Assembly: GCA_965207595.1 (NCBI GenBank)
Contig: CBDBMW010000012.1
Location: 1,612,001 to 1,676,000 of the forward strand
DNA length: 64,000 nucleotides
Source: JAGWAJ01 sp026707615
GTDB taxonomy: Bacteria > Acidobacteriota > Vicinamibacteria > Vicinamibacterales > UBA8438
Direction of reading: 5' to 3'
Both the position numbers and the translations under genes were made by a program. The first letter of the stretch is position 1. Every line of letters begins with the position of its first letter. Shown here one piece after another: positions 51,446 to 59,794 of the stretch. The notes below the pieces were generated by a model that made no database searches, was not told the origin of the DNA, and saw only the letters and a program-made list of their open reading frames with translations.

Positions 51446-52106
51446 GCCGGACGGAGACTGGAGACGGCAGGCCCTGGAGGACTTTCGGCAGTGGCTCGAT
51501 GCCGCGGGCCCCGAGCTTGCGGAACCCGACGAGGCGGGCACGGCGGACTGTGACCTTCACGCCGTGTTCGCCGAGATCGCCGCGCTGCGGCAGGAGGTCC
51601 GCCTGCAGAACCGGGAGCAGGCCCGGGCGGGCCGGGAGCTGGCGGCCGCGGCGGAGCGGCACGAGACGGCGGCCCGGCGGGCGGGGCGCGGCGACGAGGC
51701 GCTGGCGGCGCTGGAGGAACGCGTCTCCCGGGCAGCGGAGGACCGATGTCTCGCGGAGACGCTGGAGGTGCGCGACGCACTGGCGCGCGGCCGGGAGGCC
51801 GCCGTCCGGCTGCGGGATCGACCCCGGTGGTTCCGCCGCCCGCCGCGCGGCGTCCGCGGCGTCGTGGAAGGCTACGACCTCGCGATCCGCCGGTTCGACC
51901 GGATGCTCGCCCGGTTCGACGTGCGCCGCGTGGAGACCGTGGGGCGGGCCTTCGACGGCCGCGTGATGCACGCGGTCGAGGCGCGCCGCGTCGGCGGGAT
52001 CGAGGACGGACGGGTGGTCGAGGAGCTGCGGAGCGGGTTCGTGCGGGGCGACGACGTGCTGCGCTTCGCGGACGTGGCGGTGAACCGAAGTCCCGGGCAG
52101 GAGTGA
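51438..52106 (+). CDS. GrpE-like nucleotide-exchange factor
   Basis: 222 residues from the ATG at 51438. An acidic N-terminus leads to a long coiled coil (about residues 35-100: AEIAALRQEVRLQNREQ, LAALEERVSRAAEDR), a helical bundle (VVEGYDLAIRRFDRMLARF) and the GrpE beta-wing VETVGRAFDGRVMHAVEA, VVEELRSGFVRGDDVLRFADV. This order and the final motif are those of GrpE, which opens the Hsp70 nucleotide site. It is divergent enough to be a dedicated partner of the adjacent Hsp70 rather than the housekeeping grpE. The Hsp70 gene starts six bases downstream. Confidence 0.85.
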   Translation: MHEPDGDWRRQALEDFRQWLDAAGPELAEPDEAGTADCDLHAVFAEIAALRQEVRLQNREQARAGRELAAAAERHETAARRAGRGDEALAALEERVSRAAEDRCLAETLEVRDALARGREAAVRLRDRPRWFRRPPRGVRGVVEGYDLAIRRFDRMLARFDVRRVETVGRAFDGRVMHAVEARRVGGIEDGRVVEELRSGFVRGDDVLRFADVAVNRSPGQE

Positions 52107-52111
52107 CGGCG

Positions 52112-53920
52112 ATGGCAGGCGGGGCGAACGACAGCGAACCCATCATCGGCATCGACCTCGGCACCACGAACTCCGAGGTGGCGATCATCGAAGGCGGGGA
52201 ACCGACGATCGTGCGGGAGCGCGGCGAGGCGATCCTCCCCTCGTGCGTGGGGCTCGACGATGCCGGCACGGTCATCGTCGGGCAGCAGGCCCGCAATCAG
52301 GCCGCCGCCGCCCCCGAGCGGACGGTGCTGTCGATCAAGCGCCTGATGGGCTCCGGCACCCAGGTGCGGATGGGGACCGATGCCTACAGCCCGCAGGAGA
52401 TCTCCGCGTTCATCCTCAAGGCGCTCAAGGAGCGGGCCGACCGCGCGCTCGGCCGGGACGTGCGCAAGGCGGTCATCACCGTCCCCGCCTACTTCACCGA
52501 CGCCCAGCGCCAGGCGACACGGGAGGCCGGGGAGATCGCCGGCCTGACCGTGGTCCGCATCCTCAACGAGCCGACGGCCGCCGCGCTCAGCTACGAGAGC
52601 GGCACGGCCGGGAGCCGCACCCTGCTCGTCTACGACCTGGGAGGAGGGACGTTCGACGTGTCCGTGGTGCGGATCGAGGAAGGCGTCGTCGAGGTCCTCG
52701 CCACCGCGGGCGACAACCAGCTCGGCGGCGACGACTTCGACGCGCTCATCCTGGAGCGCCTCAACGGCCACCTCGAGACGGAGCTGGAGATGAAGCACGC
52801 CCGGGAGGACCGCCTCCTGCAGGCGCGGCTCCGGCAGGCGGCCGAGCGCGCCAAGATCGAGCTCTCGGACCGGCCCTGGGTGCGGGTCGAGGAGGACCAC
52901 GTCGGCTCGGTGGACGGCGAGGCCAGGCATCTCGCCTGCGAGCTGAGCCGCGCCGACTTCGAGCGCGACCTCCAGCCCTTCGTCGACCGCTCCCTCCAGG
53001 CCGTGACCACGGCGCTCCAGGACGCGGCGGTGCGGCCCAGCCAGCTCGACCGCGTGCTGCTGGTCGGCGGATCCACCCGCATTCCGCGGATCGCGTCCGT
53101 GCTCGCCGAGCGACTGGGGCAGGAACCGCACGGAGAGGTCGATCCCGACCTCTGCGTCGCGCTCGGGGCCGGCGTGCAGGCGGGGATCGAGATGGGCCAC
53201 GACATGCAGGCCGTGCTGGTCGACATCACGCCGTACACGTTCGGGACGCGGGCGGCGGGAGAGCTCCACGGCATGCCGTACGCCCACCAGTTCGTGCCGC
53301 TCATCCGGCGCAACAGCAAGCTGCCGGCCACGCGCACCGAGGTGTTCTACACCGTCTTCGAGGACCAGGAGGAAGTGGACATCAAGGTCTACCAGGGCGA
53401 GGATCCGGATGCCCTGAAGAACGTCGAGATCGGCACCTTCCTGTTCAGCGGCCTGAACCGGCGCCGGGACGCCCACGAGCAGGGCCTGTTGTTCACCTAC
53501 AGCCTGGACCTCGACGGCCTGCTCCACGTCCACGCGCGGGAGCGGGCCACCGGGCGCGAGATCCGGGGCGTGGTGGAGAATGCCCTCGGGCGCTCCACCG
53601 ACGAGGCGCTCGGCGCCGCGCGGGAACGGGTCTCGGCGCTCTGGGGCGAGGCGGGTGGGGAGAGCCCAGCCTCGACGGGGGACGCCGCCGCCGGAACCGG
53701 AGAAGGCGAGCCGGCGGCTTCCGTCCCTGCGGACGTCGCCCGCGTCGTCGAGGAGTCGCTGGCACGGGCCGAGCGCGCGCTCGACGCCGCCCCGGCCGAG
53801 GATCGGGAGGAGATGATCGACCTCATGGAGGACCTGCGGGACGCCGTTCGGGAGGGCCGCGCCGACCGGGCGTCCGAGCTCCGCGGCAAGCTCGACGAGA
53901 TCCTGTTCTACCTCGAGTAG
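52112..53920 (+). CDS. Hsp70-family chaperone (DnaK-like, specialised)
   Basis: 602 residues from the ATG at 52112, which has AGGAG eight bases upstream; a GTG at 52103 is an alternative. The ATPase domain is complete: IGIDLGTTNSEVAI (phosphate 1), VYDLGGGTFDVSVV (phosphate 2, about residue 175), LLVGGSTRIPRI (adenosine, about residue 315). The linker-substrate domain reads LVDITPYTFG, then VPLIRRNSKLPATRTEVFYT. The lid is short, interrupted by a Gly/Ala/Glu-rich linker (about residues 515-540), and ends ILFYLE. Canonical DnaK is about 638 residues with a longer lid. The context of its own J and GrpE-like partners points to a specialised chaperone. Confidence 0.9.
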   Translation: MAGGANDSEPIIGIDLGTTNSEVAIIEGGEPTIVRERGEAILPSCVGLDDAGTVIVGQQARNQAAAAPERTVLSIKRLMGSGTQVRMGTDAYSPQEISAFILKALKERADRALGRDVRKAVITVPAYFTDAQRQATREAGEIAGLTVVRILNEPTAAALSYESGTAGSRTLLVYDLGGGTFDVSVVRIEEGVVEVLATAGDNQLGGDDFDALILERLNGHLETELEMKHAREDRLLQARLRQAAERAKIELSDRPWVRVEEDHVGSVDGEARHLACELSRADFERDLQPFVDRSLQAVTTALQDAAVRPSQLDRVLLVGGSTRIPRIASVLAERLGQEPHGEVDPDLCVALGAGVQAGIEMGHDMQAVLVDITPYTFGTRAAGELHGMPYAHQFVPLIRRNSKLPATRTEVFYTVFEDQEEVDIKVYQGEDPDALKNVEIGTFLFSGLNRRRDAHEQGLLFTYSLDLDGLLHVHARERATGREIRGVVENALGRSTDEALGAARERVSALWGEAGGESPASTGDAAAGTGEGEPAASVPADVARVVEESLARAERALDAAPAEDREEMIDLMEDLRDAVREGRADRASELRGKLDEILFYLE

Positions 53921-53925
53921 GCGGT

Positions 53926-54246
53926 ATGGAGCACTGTCCGACCTGCGGGGCCCGGCACACCGGCGGGTTGGCCTGCCACCGCTGCCGGACCGACCTCCGC
54001 CAGGTCCTGGCCGTCGAGCAGGCCGCCGCCCGCTGCCGCCGGCAGGCCCTCGCCGCGCTCGACCGCGGCGACCGCGCCGCCGCCCGTGAGCAGGCCGCTC
54101 GCGCCTGCGCGCTCCACCGGTCTCCGGGGAGCCTCGTCGCGGCGGCGCTCGCCGCCCTCGCCGACCGGGACTTCCCGGCCGCGCTCCGGTTGTGGCGAGC
54201 GACCCGGGCCGCGGCCGCACCGCGCGGCTCCGCATCGGACCCCTGA
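53926..54246 (+). CDS. Small zinc-ribbon protein of the Hsp70 module
   Basis: 106 residues starting five bases after the Hsp70 stop. Two CxxC pairs (CPTC at residues 4-7, CHRC at 17-20) form a small zinc ribbon. The rest is helical, with Ala-rich helix pairs (ALAALDRGDRAAAREQAARAC, LVAAALAALADRDFPAALRLW) spaced like one or two TPR units. No family name is known to me. It closes the five-gene operon and may act as a client or adaptor recognition subunit. Confidence 0.75.
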   Translation: MEHCPTCGARHTGGLACHRCRTDLRQVLAVEQAAARCRRQALAALDRGDRAAAREQAARACALHRSPGSLVAAALAALADRDFPAALRLWRATRAAAAPRGSASDP

Positions 54247-54256
54247 GCCGGCCCGG

Positions 54257-54352
54257 CCGCCCATCGTCGACTGACGGCGCGGACGCAGCAACTCCCGGTC
54301 CGGCCGGCCGTCCTGGTGAGCCGTCCTCGCCCGCCCATCGCCGCCTGACGGC
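54257..54352. repeat. Two copies of a short 22-base intergenic repeat
   Basis: CCGCCCATCGTCGACTGACGGC at 54257-54278 (shown once; 22 bases) recurs at 54331-54352 with two differences, and at 59795-59816 with three. All three lie between genes. Part of it (CGTCGCCTG..CGGCTCCGC) also flanks the palindromic repeat at 19441-19462, so the two repeat types may be connected. Confidence 0.6.
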
Positions 54353-54364
54353 TCCGCCTGGCTC

Positions 54365-55189
54365 CTACTCGCCGCCGATGCCCGTGATCACGTAGCCGCC
54401 CGAGCGCTCGTCGCGGTCCAGATCGAGCAGGCCGCGCGACTGCGCCTCCTCGAGCAGGTCGTTGAACGACCGGAACCCGTAGGCCGACTCGTTGAAGCCC
54501 GGGCGCCGCCGCTTCAGGGTCTGCTTGATCATCGAGCCCCACAGCTTGGCCTGATCCCCGCGCTCGGAATAGATCGCCTCGGCCGTCTGGACCACGAGGT
54601 CCAGGCCCTTCTGGGCCGGATCGTCCGCGGGTGCCGCCGGCGTCTTCCGGTCCGTCTTGTCCGCCGATGCGCCTGCCTTGCCACGGGCCCGGCCGCGCGA
54701 CCTCCGGCGAGCCGGCTGCTTCTCCGCCACGAGGTCGTCGTAGAAGATGAACTCGTCGCAGTTGTTCACCAGGAGGTCCGAGGTCGCGTTCTTCACGCCG
54801 ACCCCGATCACCGACTTGGCGTTCTCGCGCAGCTTGCTCACCAGCGGCGAGAAGTCGGAGTCGCCGGAGACGATGACGAACGTATCGATGTGCTCCTTCG
54901 TGTAGCAGAGGTCGAGGGCGTCGACGACCATCCGGATGTCGGCGGAGTTCTTCCCCGACTGCCGCGCGTGCGGGATCTCGATCAGCTCGAACGCCGACTC
55001 GTGCATCGTCGCCTTGTGCTCCTTGTAGCGCTGCCAGTCGCAGTAGGCCTTCTTGGCGACGATGCTCCCCTTCAGCAGCAGCCGCTCCACGATGGGCCGG
55101 ATGTCGAAGTGCGTCAGCTTGGCGTCCCGCACGCCGAGCGCGATGTTCTCGAAGTCGCAGAACACTGCGAGGTTGCTCTCACCGGTCAC
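54365..55189 (-). CDS. NYN-domain ribonuclease-like protein with LOTUS/OST-HTH domain
   Basis: 274 residues from the GTG at 55189, decided by AAGGAGAG just upstream. Residues about 5-145 are a NYN (PIN-like) domain of the LabA/DUF88 type with the acidic metal-binding residues in AVFCDFENIALG, NSADIRMVVDAL and IVSGDSDFSPLV. A basic linker (RRRSRGRARGK) leads to a winged-helix OST-HTH/LOTUS domain at about residues 205-274 (YGFRSFNDLLEEAQSRGLLDL), a fold that binds RNA or G-quadruplexes. It is probably an RNA-directed nuclease. It converges with the Hsp70 module and diverges from the RelA/SpoT gene. Confidence 0.9.
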   Translation of the reverse strand: MTGESNLAVFCDFENIALGVRDAKLTHFDIRPIVERLLLKGSIVAKKAYCDWQRYKEHKATMHESAFELIEIPHARQSGKNSADIRMVVDALDLCYTKEHIDTFVIVSGDSDFSPLVSKLRENAKSVIGVGVKNATSDLLVNNCDEFIFYDDLVAEKQPARRRSRGRARGKAGASADKTDRKTPAAPADDPAQKGLDLVVQTAEAIYSERGDQAKLWGSMIKQTLKRRRPGFNESAYGFRSFNDLLEEAQSRGLLDLDRDERSGGYVITGIGGE

Positions 55190-55329
55190 GAACTCTCCTT
55201 GTTGTCCTGGGTGTGCCCGGCCGCCGGCCGACCGCCGGCACGGCGCCCACGTTCCCACGGATTGGATCATACGCGGTGCGACGGACGGTCCTCGGCCTCC
55301 GGGTGGGCTGGTACAGTGGAAGGGTCGTC

Positions 55330-56382
55330 ATGACGCCGTCGAAATGGGCCGTGCCGTCGGTGACCCGGGGCGAGGTGGACCGCGCCGGCCGACTGCTTGC
55401 CCGGAACGGCGGTTTGGCCGACGTGCTCCAGATCGGTCACGCCCTCGACGTCGTCAACAGCTGGCGGGCGGCGCACAGCTTCCCGTTGAACACCTTCCAG
55501 GTCGTGCTGCGCGATCGCGTGAAGCGGATGGGCGCCCTGGACGCCGTCGTCGCGCAACGGTTGAAGCGGACGCCGTCCATCATCGGGAAGCTGCGGCGCT
55601 ATTCCTCCATGAGGCTCTCCCGGATGCAGGACATCGGGGGCGTCCGGGCGGTCCTGTCCGACCTGACCGCGGTCGAGGACCTGTGGCGGCGCTACCGAGC
55701 CCGGGAGAAGCGCGCGAAGCACGCCTTCGTGACCGAGAAGAACTACATACGCGAGCCCAAGGCGTCCGGATACCGCGGCATCCACCTCGTCTATCGCTAT
55801 CGCAGCGCCCGGCACCCTGCGTACGACGGCCTGCATATCGAGATCCAGCTGCGCACCGATCTGCAGCACGCCTGGGCGACGGCGGTGGAGACCGTGGGCA
55901 CCTTCCTGGGCCAGTCTCTCAAGTCGAGCGAGGGACCCGGGAACTGGCTGCGCTTCTTCGAGCTCGCGGGATCGGTCTTCGCGCAAGAGGAGGGCAGCCC
56001 CACGGGGCCGAACGTGCCCGGCGACCCGGGCAGGCTCGCCGCGGATACTCGAAGGGCCATGGGCGCCCTGCGGGTGGAGAAGCGACTCCTCGCCTTCGGC
56101 GTAGCACTGAGCGCCACGAGTGCCGAGGACGTTCCGCCGAACGGTTATGTTCTGCTCGCGCTCGAACCGGAGCGGTCGACCGTCACGCTATGGTCCTACT
56201 CTGGCGGGCAACTGGCTGCCGGCATGCGAGACTACCTGGAGCAGGAGAAGCACCTCGCCGCCGAAGGCGGGGACGTCGTCCTCGTGGCGGCCGACTCCCT
56301 GGCCTCACTGCGGCGCGCCTATCCAAACTACTTCGGTGATACGCGGACGTTCGTCGAGGAGCTCAAGCGCCTCTTGTCCTGA
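55330..56382 (+). CDS. RelA/SpoT-domain nucleotide pyrophosphotransferase-like protein
   Basis: 350 residues from the ATG at 55330. The synthetase-type fold spans about residues 45-200: RMQDIGGVRAVL (conserved Asp-x-x-Gly-x-Arg), ASGYRGIHLVYRY, and EIQLRTDLQHAWATAVE (Glu-x-Gln plus the Trp-Ala helix). No HD hydrolase, TGS or ACT domain is present, so this is a small alarmone-synthetase-type protein with an unassigned C-terminal region of about 150 residues. Products could be (p)ppGpp or, as in toxic SAS enzymes, pyrophosphorylated tRNA; the sequence alone does not decide. It is divergent from the NYN-LOTUS gene and convergent with the ASCH gene. Confidence 0.85.
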   Translation: MTPSKWAVPSVTRGEVDRAGRLLARNGGLADVLQIGHALDVVNSWRAAHSFPLNTFQVVLRDRVKRMGALDAVVAQRLKRTPSIIGKLRRYSSMRLSRMQDIGGVRAVLSDLTAVEDLWRRYRAREKRAKHAFVTEKNYIREPKASGYRGIHLVYRYRSARHPAYDGLHIEIQLRTDLQHAWATAVETVGTFLGQSLKSSEGPGNWLRFFELAGSVFAQEEGSPTGPNVPGDPGRLAADTRRAMGALRVEKRLLAFGVALSATSAEDVPPNGYVLLALEPERSTVTLWSYSGGQLAAGMRDYLEQEKHLAAEGGDVVLVAADSLASLRRAYPNYFGDTRTFVEELKRLLS

Positions 56383-56403
56383 CCGGGCCCCGGCGCGGCC
56401 GCA

Positions 56404-56829
56404 TCACGGCGTGAAGTGGAAGAAGCCGCGCCGCCCCTTGCAGGCGATCGGTTTCCTGAGAGGCTTCGGATCCCGGAAGAGGTATCCATACTCGTACTTG
56501 CTACTGAACCACTCGCTCTCGTGATGCACGGCGCAGCCGAACATGTGCACCGATCCGATGATGGCGCCGAGCCCGCGCTTGACGTGGCGATGATAGTCGT
56601 CGAGCATCTCGGCGACGGAGATGCCGAAGTGCTTGGCCACCTTGGCGACGCAGTCGTCGACGTCGCCGGTCATTTCCTCCAGGCCGGCATGGATATGGAG
56701 CCGCCCTACGTACTTGCGCTTCTGATTGCGGTTCTCGATGTCCTTCGCACCCTTGATGATCGCCCATGCATACGGCTGCTGCACGGTCAGGCACTTCCAC
56801 GGGCGGCGCCCGTCCACACTCGTTGCCAT
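56404..56829 (-). CDS. ASCH-domain protein
   Basis: 141 residues from the ATG at 56829, chosen for the ribosome-binding site GGAGGGG directly upstream. The ASCH fold is indicated by CLTVQQPYAWAIIKGAKDIENRN at the N-terminus (only 20-odd residues, containing the usual Q-P-W/Y-A and E-N-R-N), GAIIGSVHMFGC in the middle and the C-terminal KGRRGFFHFTP. ASCH/EVE-type domains bind RNA or modified nucleobases; some are N4-acetylcytidine amidohydrolases. Base composition is visibly lower in GC than the surroundings, suggesting recent acquisition. Confidence 0.85.
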   Translation of the reverse strand: MATSVDGRRPWKCLTVQQPYAWAIIKGAKDIENRNQKRKYVGRLHIHAGLEEMTGDVDDCVAKVAKHFGISVAEMLDDYHRHVKRGLGAIIGSVHMFGCAVHHESEWFSSKYEYGYLFRDPKPLRKPIACKGRRGFFHFTP

Positions 56830-57032
56830 GATCCCCTCCGTCGACACAGCGTTCGGAAGCCCAGTTCCTTGTGCAGCCCGGAAGCCGTGCCCTTGAGCTC
56901 CCTATGGAAGGCGAGACAGGGAATCGGATGTGACCCGGTAGTCCCTCAGCTCTCCAGAAGCCGCAGCACGGGCTCGACGCTGGTCCTGTCCTTGACACCC
57001 CACCACGTTCAGCGACCGCGCCGGCCACGCGG

Positions 57033-57078
57033 GCAGGCGGACGGGAGAGCGCACCTTGGTGCCCACCCGTCCGCCTGC
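57033..57078 (-). terminator. Large hairpin terminator after the serine hydrolase gene
   Basis: A perfect 13-base stem (57033-57045 with 57066-57078) whose loop contains a further hairpin, GCACC-TT-GGTGC. It lies 15 bases beyond the stop of the hydrolase gene read on the minus strand. Confidence 0.7.
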
Positions 57079-57093
57079 CGCGTCAGGCCCGCG

Positions 57094-58407
57094 TCAGTGC
57101 ACGACCGCCTGGTAGGTCAGGTTGCGCGAGATGCCCTGCACCTCGCGGACGGCGGTGCCACGGTGCTGGATCATGCCGACGAAGGTCAGGTCGGTCCTGG
57201 GGTCGATCCAGAACCAGGTGCCGGCCGCGCCGCCCCAGTAGTAGGAACCCTTGGCGTAGGGCTCGCCGGCGGCGGCGGGATCGTGCACGGTGGCGAAGTC
57301 GAGGCCGAAGCCCTGCCCGGGGCGCATCGTGGGCAGCGCCTCCGGCGAGAGGAAGTTGGTGCGCATCAGCTCGACGGTGCGGGGGGCGAGCAGGCGAACG
57401 CCGTCGAGCTCGCCGTCGTTCAGCAGCATCTGCGTGAAGCGCAGGTAGTCGTCGGCGGTGCCCCACAGGCCGCCCCCGCCGGACGGGCCGGCCGGCATCG
57501 CGGTCCGGGTGGGGCCGCCCATCGCGGACAGCGCGAGGCCGCCGTCTTCCGCCTCCTCGTGGATGCGGGCGACGCGGTGCAGCTGGTCCTCCGGAACGTA
57601 GAAGCCGGTGTCGACCATGCCGAGGGGCTCGAAGATGCGCTCGGCGAAGAACTCCGGGAGCGGCTGGCCGGAGAGCTTCGCCACGAGGTAGCCCTGCACG
57701 TCGACGCCGATGCTGTAGTACCAGCGCGTCCCCGGCTGGGCGAGGAGCGGCAGGTCCGAGAGCTTGTCGATCATCGTCTCGAGCGGCGCGTCGGCGTTCA
57801 GCACGTTGTGCTCGCGGTAGAGGCGGTCGACGTAATTCGCCGTCCCGAGCCCGTAGGCGAGGCCTCCGCCGTGCGACATCAGCTCGGCCATGGTCATCGG
57901 ACGCTCCGCGTCGACCACCCGCGGCGAGCCGTCGGGGTTGGAGCCCACGTGCACCTTGAGGTCCGCGAACCCGGGGATGTAGCGCGACACCGGATCGTTC
58001 AGCCGCCACTTGCCTTCCTCGTGCAGCATCATCAGGGCGACGCCGGTGATCGGCTTCGTCATCGAGTAGATGCGGAAGATGGAGTCGCGCGCCATCGGCG
58101 CGCCGCTCTCGACGTCCTGCACGCCGGCGACGTGGGAATGGACCAGCTTTCCGCCGCGCGCGAGCAGCGTCACCACCCCTGCAAGCTTCCCGTCGTCGAC
58201 CATTCCCTGCATCCCGGCCGCCAGGCGCTCGAGCCGCTTGGCGGAGACGCCGACATCGGCCGGAGCGGCCGCCTCGAGATCGCGGGCCGCCGCCGACTCG
58301 GCCGCCACCGGCGCAAGCGGTCCGAGCCCCGTCGGAAGGGCCGCCACCGCCGCGAACGCGGCCAGGACCACCACCGCCCACCGCCAACGCGTCACTGCTG
58401 TTGCCAC
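57094..58407 (-). CDS. Serine hydrolase, beta-lactamase class C/EstB-like
   Basis: 437 residues with a signal peptide (VVLAAFAAVAALPTG). The Ser-x-x-Lys motif is IYSMTKPITG (about residue 116) and the second motif is YYSIGVDVQGYL, where the usual Tyr-x-Asn is Tyr-Ser-Ile as in EstB-type esterases. GGAAGTWFW near residue 400 occupies the place of the KTG triad. It is therefore more likely an esterase or D-alanyl peptidase than a beta-lactamase. Its terminator lies downstream; it is a single-gene unit. Confidence 0.87.
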   Translation of the reverse strand: MATAVTRWRWAVVVLAAFAAVAALPTGLGPLAPVAAESAAARDLEAAAPADVGVSAKRLERLAAGMQGMVDDGKLAGVVTLLARGGKLVHSHVAGVQDVESGAPMARDSIFRIYSMTKPITGVALMMLHEEGKWRLNDPVSRYIPGFADLKVHVGSNPDGSPRVVDAERPMTMAELMSHGGGLAYGLGTANYVDRLYREHNVLNADAPLETMIDKLSDLPLLAQPGTRWYYSIGVDVQGYLVAKLSGQPLPEFFAERIFEPLGMVDTGFYVPEDQLHRVARIHEEAEDGGLALSAMGGPTRTAMPAGPSGGGGLWGTADDYLRFTQMLLNDGELDGVRLLAPRTVELMRTNFLSPEALPTMRPGQGFGLDFATVHDPAAAGEPYAKGSYYWGGAAGTWFWIDPRTDLTFVGMIQHRGTAVREVQGISRNLTYQAVVH

Positions 58408-58889
58408 GTCGTCACCTCTCTGTTCAGTTCATGGTCTCCCGGTAAGACGCAGTGCCGCGACAGGCCGTGCACCTGCCCTGCGCCTCGCCCGGGTGCCGAA
58501 TCATGCCGACGAGGTCGGGTCATGGAGCCCATGCCCGGCCGCACGTGCGCCGTCGCCTCCGCCGTTGGCGCACGCTAGAGCCTACTCCAGGCGGCGGCGC
58601 GTCGGGAGCGCCGAGGCGGGCGCGGGTGGCCGCGTCATCCGCGCGCCGTGGTTCCGGGCGGCACGCCGCGGGTGCGACAGAATCCGGAACACGGGAGGTA
58701 CTCCGAGATTCCCTTTGCAATCCGTGGCGTCTCAAGGTAGTCTGGCCCGGTTCGTGGTTGCCAGCCTGCTCGCTTCACCCGCATCGAGAGCCGACGAGAC
58801 CCCGTAGCGCGCTCCTCCGTCTCAGGTGGTTCCGCAGCGATGAGTGCTGACGCGCTCGGCTAGGCGTATTGGAGAGAAGGAGTTCGTGA
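58408..58889. other. 482-base stretch between divergent genes
   Basis: It should contain the promoters of the serine hydrolase and the RRM protein. Only a moderate promoter at 58715 stands out. Short open frames here are not convincing. I see no RNA gene, although a leader of about 140 bases before the RRM gene is possible. Confidence 0.4.
58715..58743 (+). promoter_or_regulatory. Possible promoter of the RRM protein gene
   Basis: TTGCAA (58715-58720), a 17-base spacer and TAGTCT (58738-58743). The match is moderate. It implies a 5' leader of roughly 140 bases, a length seen for cold-regulated RNA-binding protein genes. Confidence 0.35.
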
Positions 58890-59219
58890 ATGGGTCGAAG
58901 ACTGTACGTCGGGAACATCCCCTTTTCGGCAGGAGAGGCCGATCTGCGGGATCTGTTTGCGCAGGTGGGCGAGATCGACTCCGTGTACGTGGTGACCGAC
59001 CGCGACACGGGCCGCCCGCGCGGATTCGCCTTCGTCGAGATGGTGAATGACGAGGACGCCCAGAAGGCGATCACCAGCCTGGATCAGACCGAGTTCCAGG
59101 GACGGCGTCTGGCCGTGAACGAAGCCCGCCCGCGTGCTCCGCGCCCCATGGACTCCGGGTCCGGGCCGGGACCCATGGACGGCGGCTACGGCGGCGGACG
59201 GCGCGAACCGCGCTGGTAG
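58890..59219 (+). CDS. RRM-domain RNA-binding protein
   Basis: 109 residues, preceded by GAAGGAG. A single RNA-recognition motif covers residues 3-80: RNP2 is RLYVGNIPF and RNP1 is RGFAFVEM, both with the aromatic RNA-contact residues in place. The tail is Gly/Pro/Arg-rich (GYGGGRREP), like the glycine-rich RNA-binding proteins of cyanobacteria and other bacteria, which act as cold-response RNA chaperones. A long leader and its own promoter would fit regulated expression. It converges with the thioredoxin gene across a hairpin. Confidence 0.93.
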   Translation: MGRRLYVGNIPFSAGEADLRDLFAQVGEIDSVYVVTDRDTGRPRGFAFVEMVNDEDAQKAITSLDQTEFQGRRLAVNEARPRAPRPMDSGSGPGPMDGGYGGGRREPRW

Positions 59220-59295
59220 GCACCGCCTCCGGCTCTGCACTGGTGCCGGCGCCCCACGCGAGGAGGCTACGGCACTTCCCCCGTCACCACGGCAT

Positions 59296-59321
59296 GCGCG
59301 CGGGAGTCGCATCCCGCGCGC
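59296..59321. terminator. Bidirectional hairpin between convergent genes
   Basis: A perfect ten-base stem GCGCGCGGGA / TCCCGCGCGC with a six-base loop, placed between the RRM gene (plus) and the thioredoxin gene (minus). Confidence 0.7.
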
Positions 59322-59361
59322 AGCGCCGGCCCTGTGCTCCGAACTCCGGCCGCCGCCGCCC

Positions 59362-59721
59362 TCAGCTCGCGCGCTCGACTTCGGCCGCCACCGGCTCGAG
59401 ATGCTTGTCGATGATCGCCTGGAGACGCCCCTTGTCCGCGAGCCCGACGACGGATTCGACCACCTCGCCGCCCTTGAAGAGGAGGAGCGTCGGAATCGAT
59501 CGCACCCCGTACTGACCCGCCGTGGCCGGGTTGGCGTCGACGTTGAGCTTGCCGACCGTCACCCGTCCCGCGTAGTCGCCGGCCAGCTCCTCGACCGTCG
59601 GCGCGATCATGCGGCAGGGGCCGCACCACTCGGCCCAGAAATCGACGAGCACGGGCTTCGGCGACTGGATGACGGATTCGGCGAAGTTGCCGTCGGTCAG
59701 TTCGTGTGTGCTTGCTGACAT
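59362..59721 (-). CDS. trxA: Thioredoxin
   Basis: 119 residues. The active site WAEWCGPCRMIAP is canonical (residues about 29-41), and the cis-Pro loop RSIPTLLLFKGG follows at about residue 73. No signal peptide, so it is a cytoplasmic disulfide reductase working with thioredoxin reductase (not in this window). The length is about ten residues more than E. coli thioredoxin because of a short C-terminal tail. It is separated from SerC by about 110 bases that contain a 22-base repeat, so it is probably transcribed on its own. Confidence 0.95.
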   Translation of the reverse strand: MSASTHELTDGNFAESVIQSPKPVLVDFWAEWCGPCRMIAPTVEELAGDYAGRVTVGKLNVDANPATAGQYGVRSIPTLLLFKGGEVVESVVGLADKGRLQAIIDKHLEPVAAEVERAS

Positions 59722-59794
59722 GCGCGTTTTCCCTGTCTGAGTGTCGGGTTTCGAGTTCAGCCTTCCATCTTATCCTGTCCGGGGACCCACCCGG

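Noticed and set aside
48280..52112. CIRCE or heat-shock operator before the Hsp70 module
   Set aside because: I looked for TTAGCACTC-N9-GAGTGCTAA or close variants and saw none.
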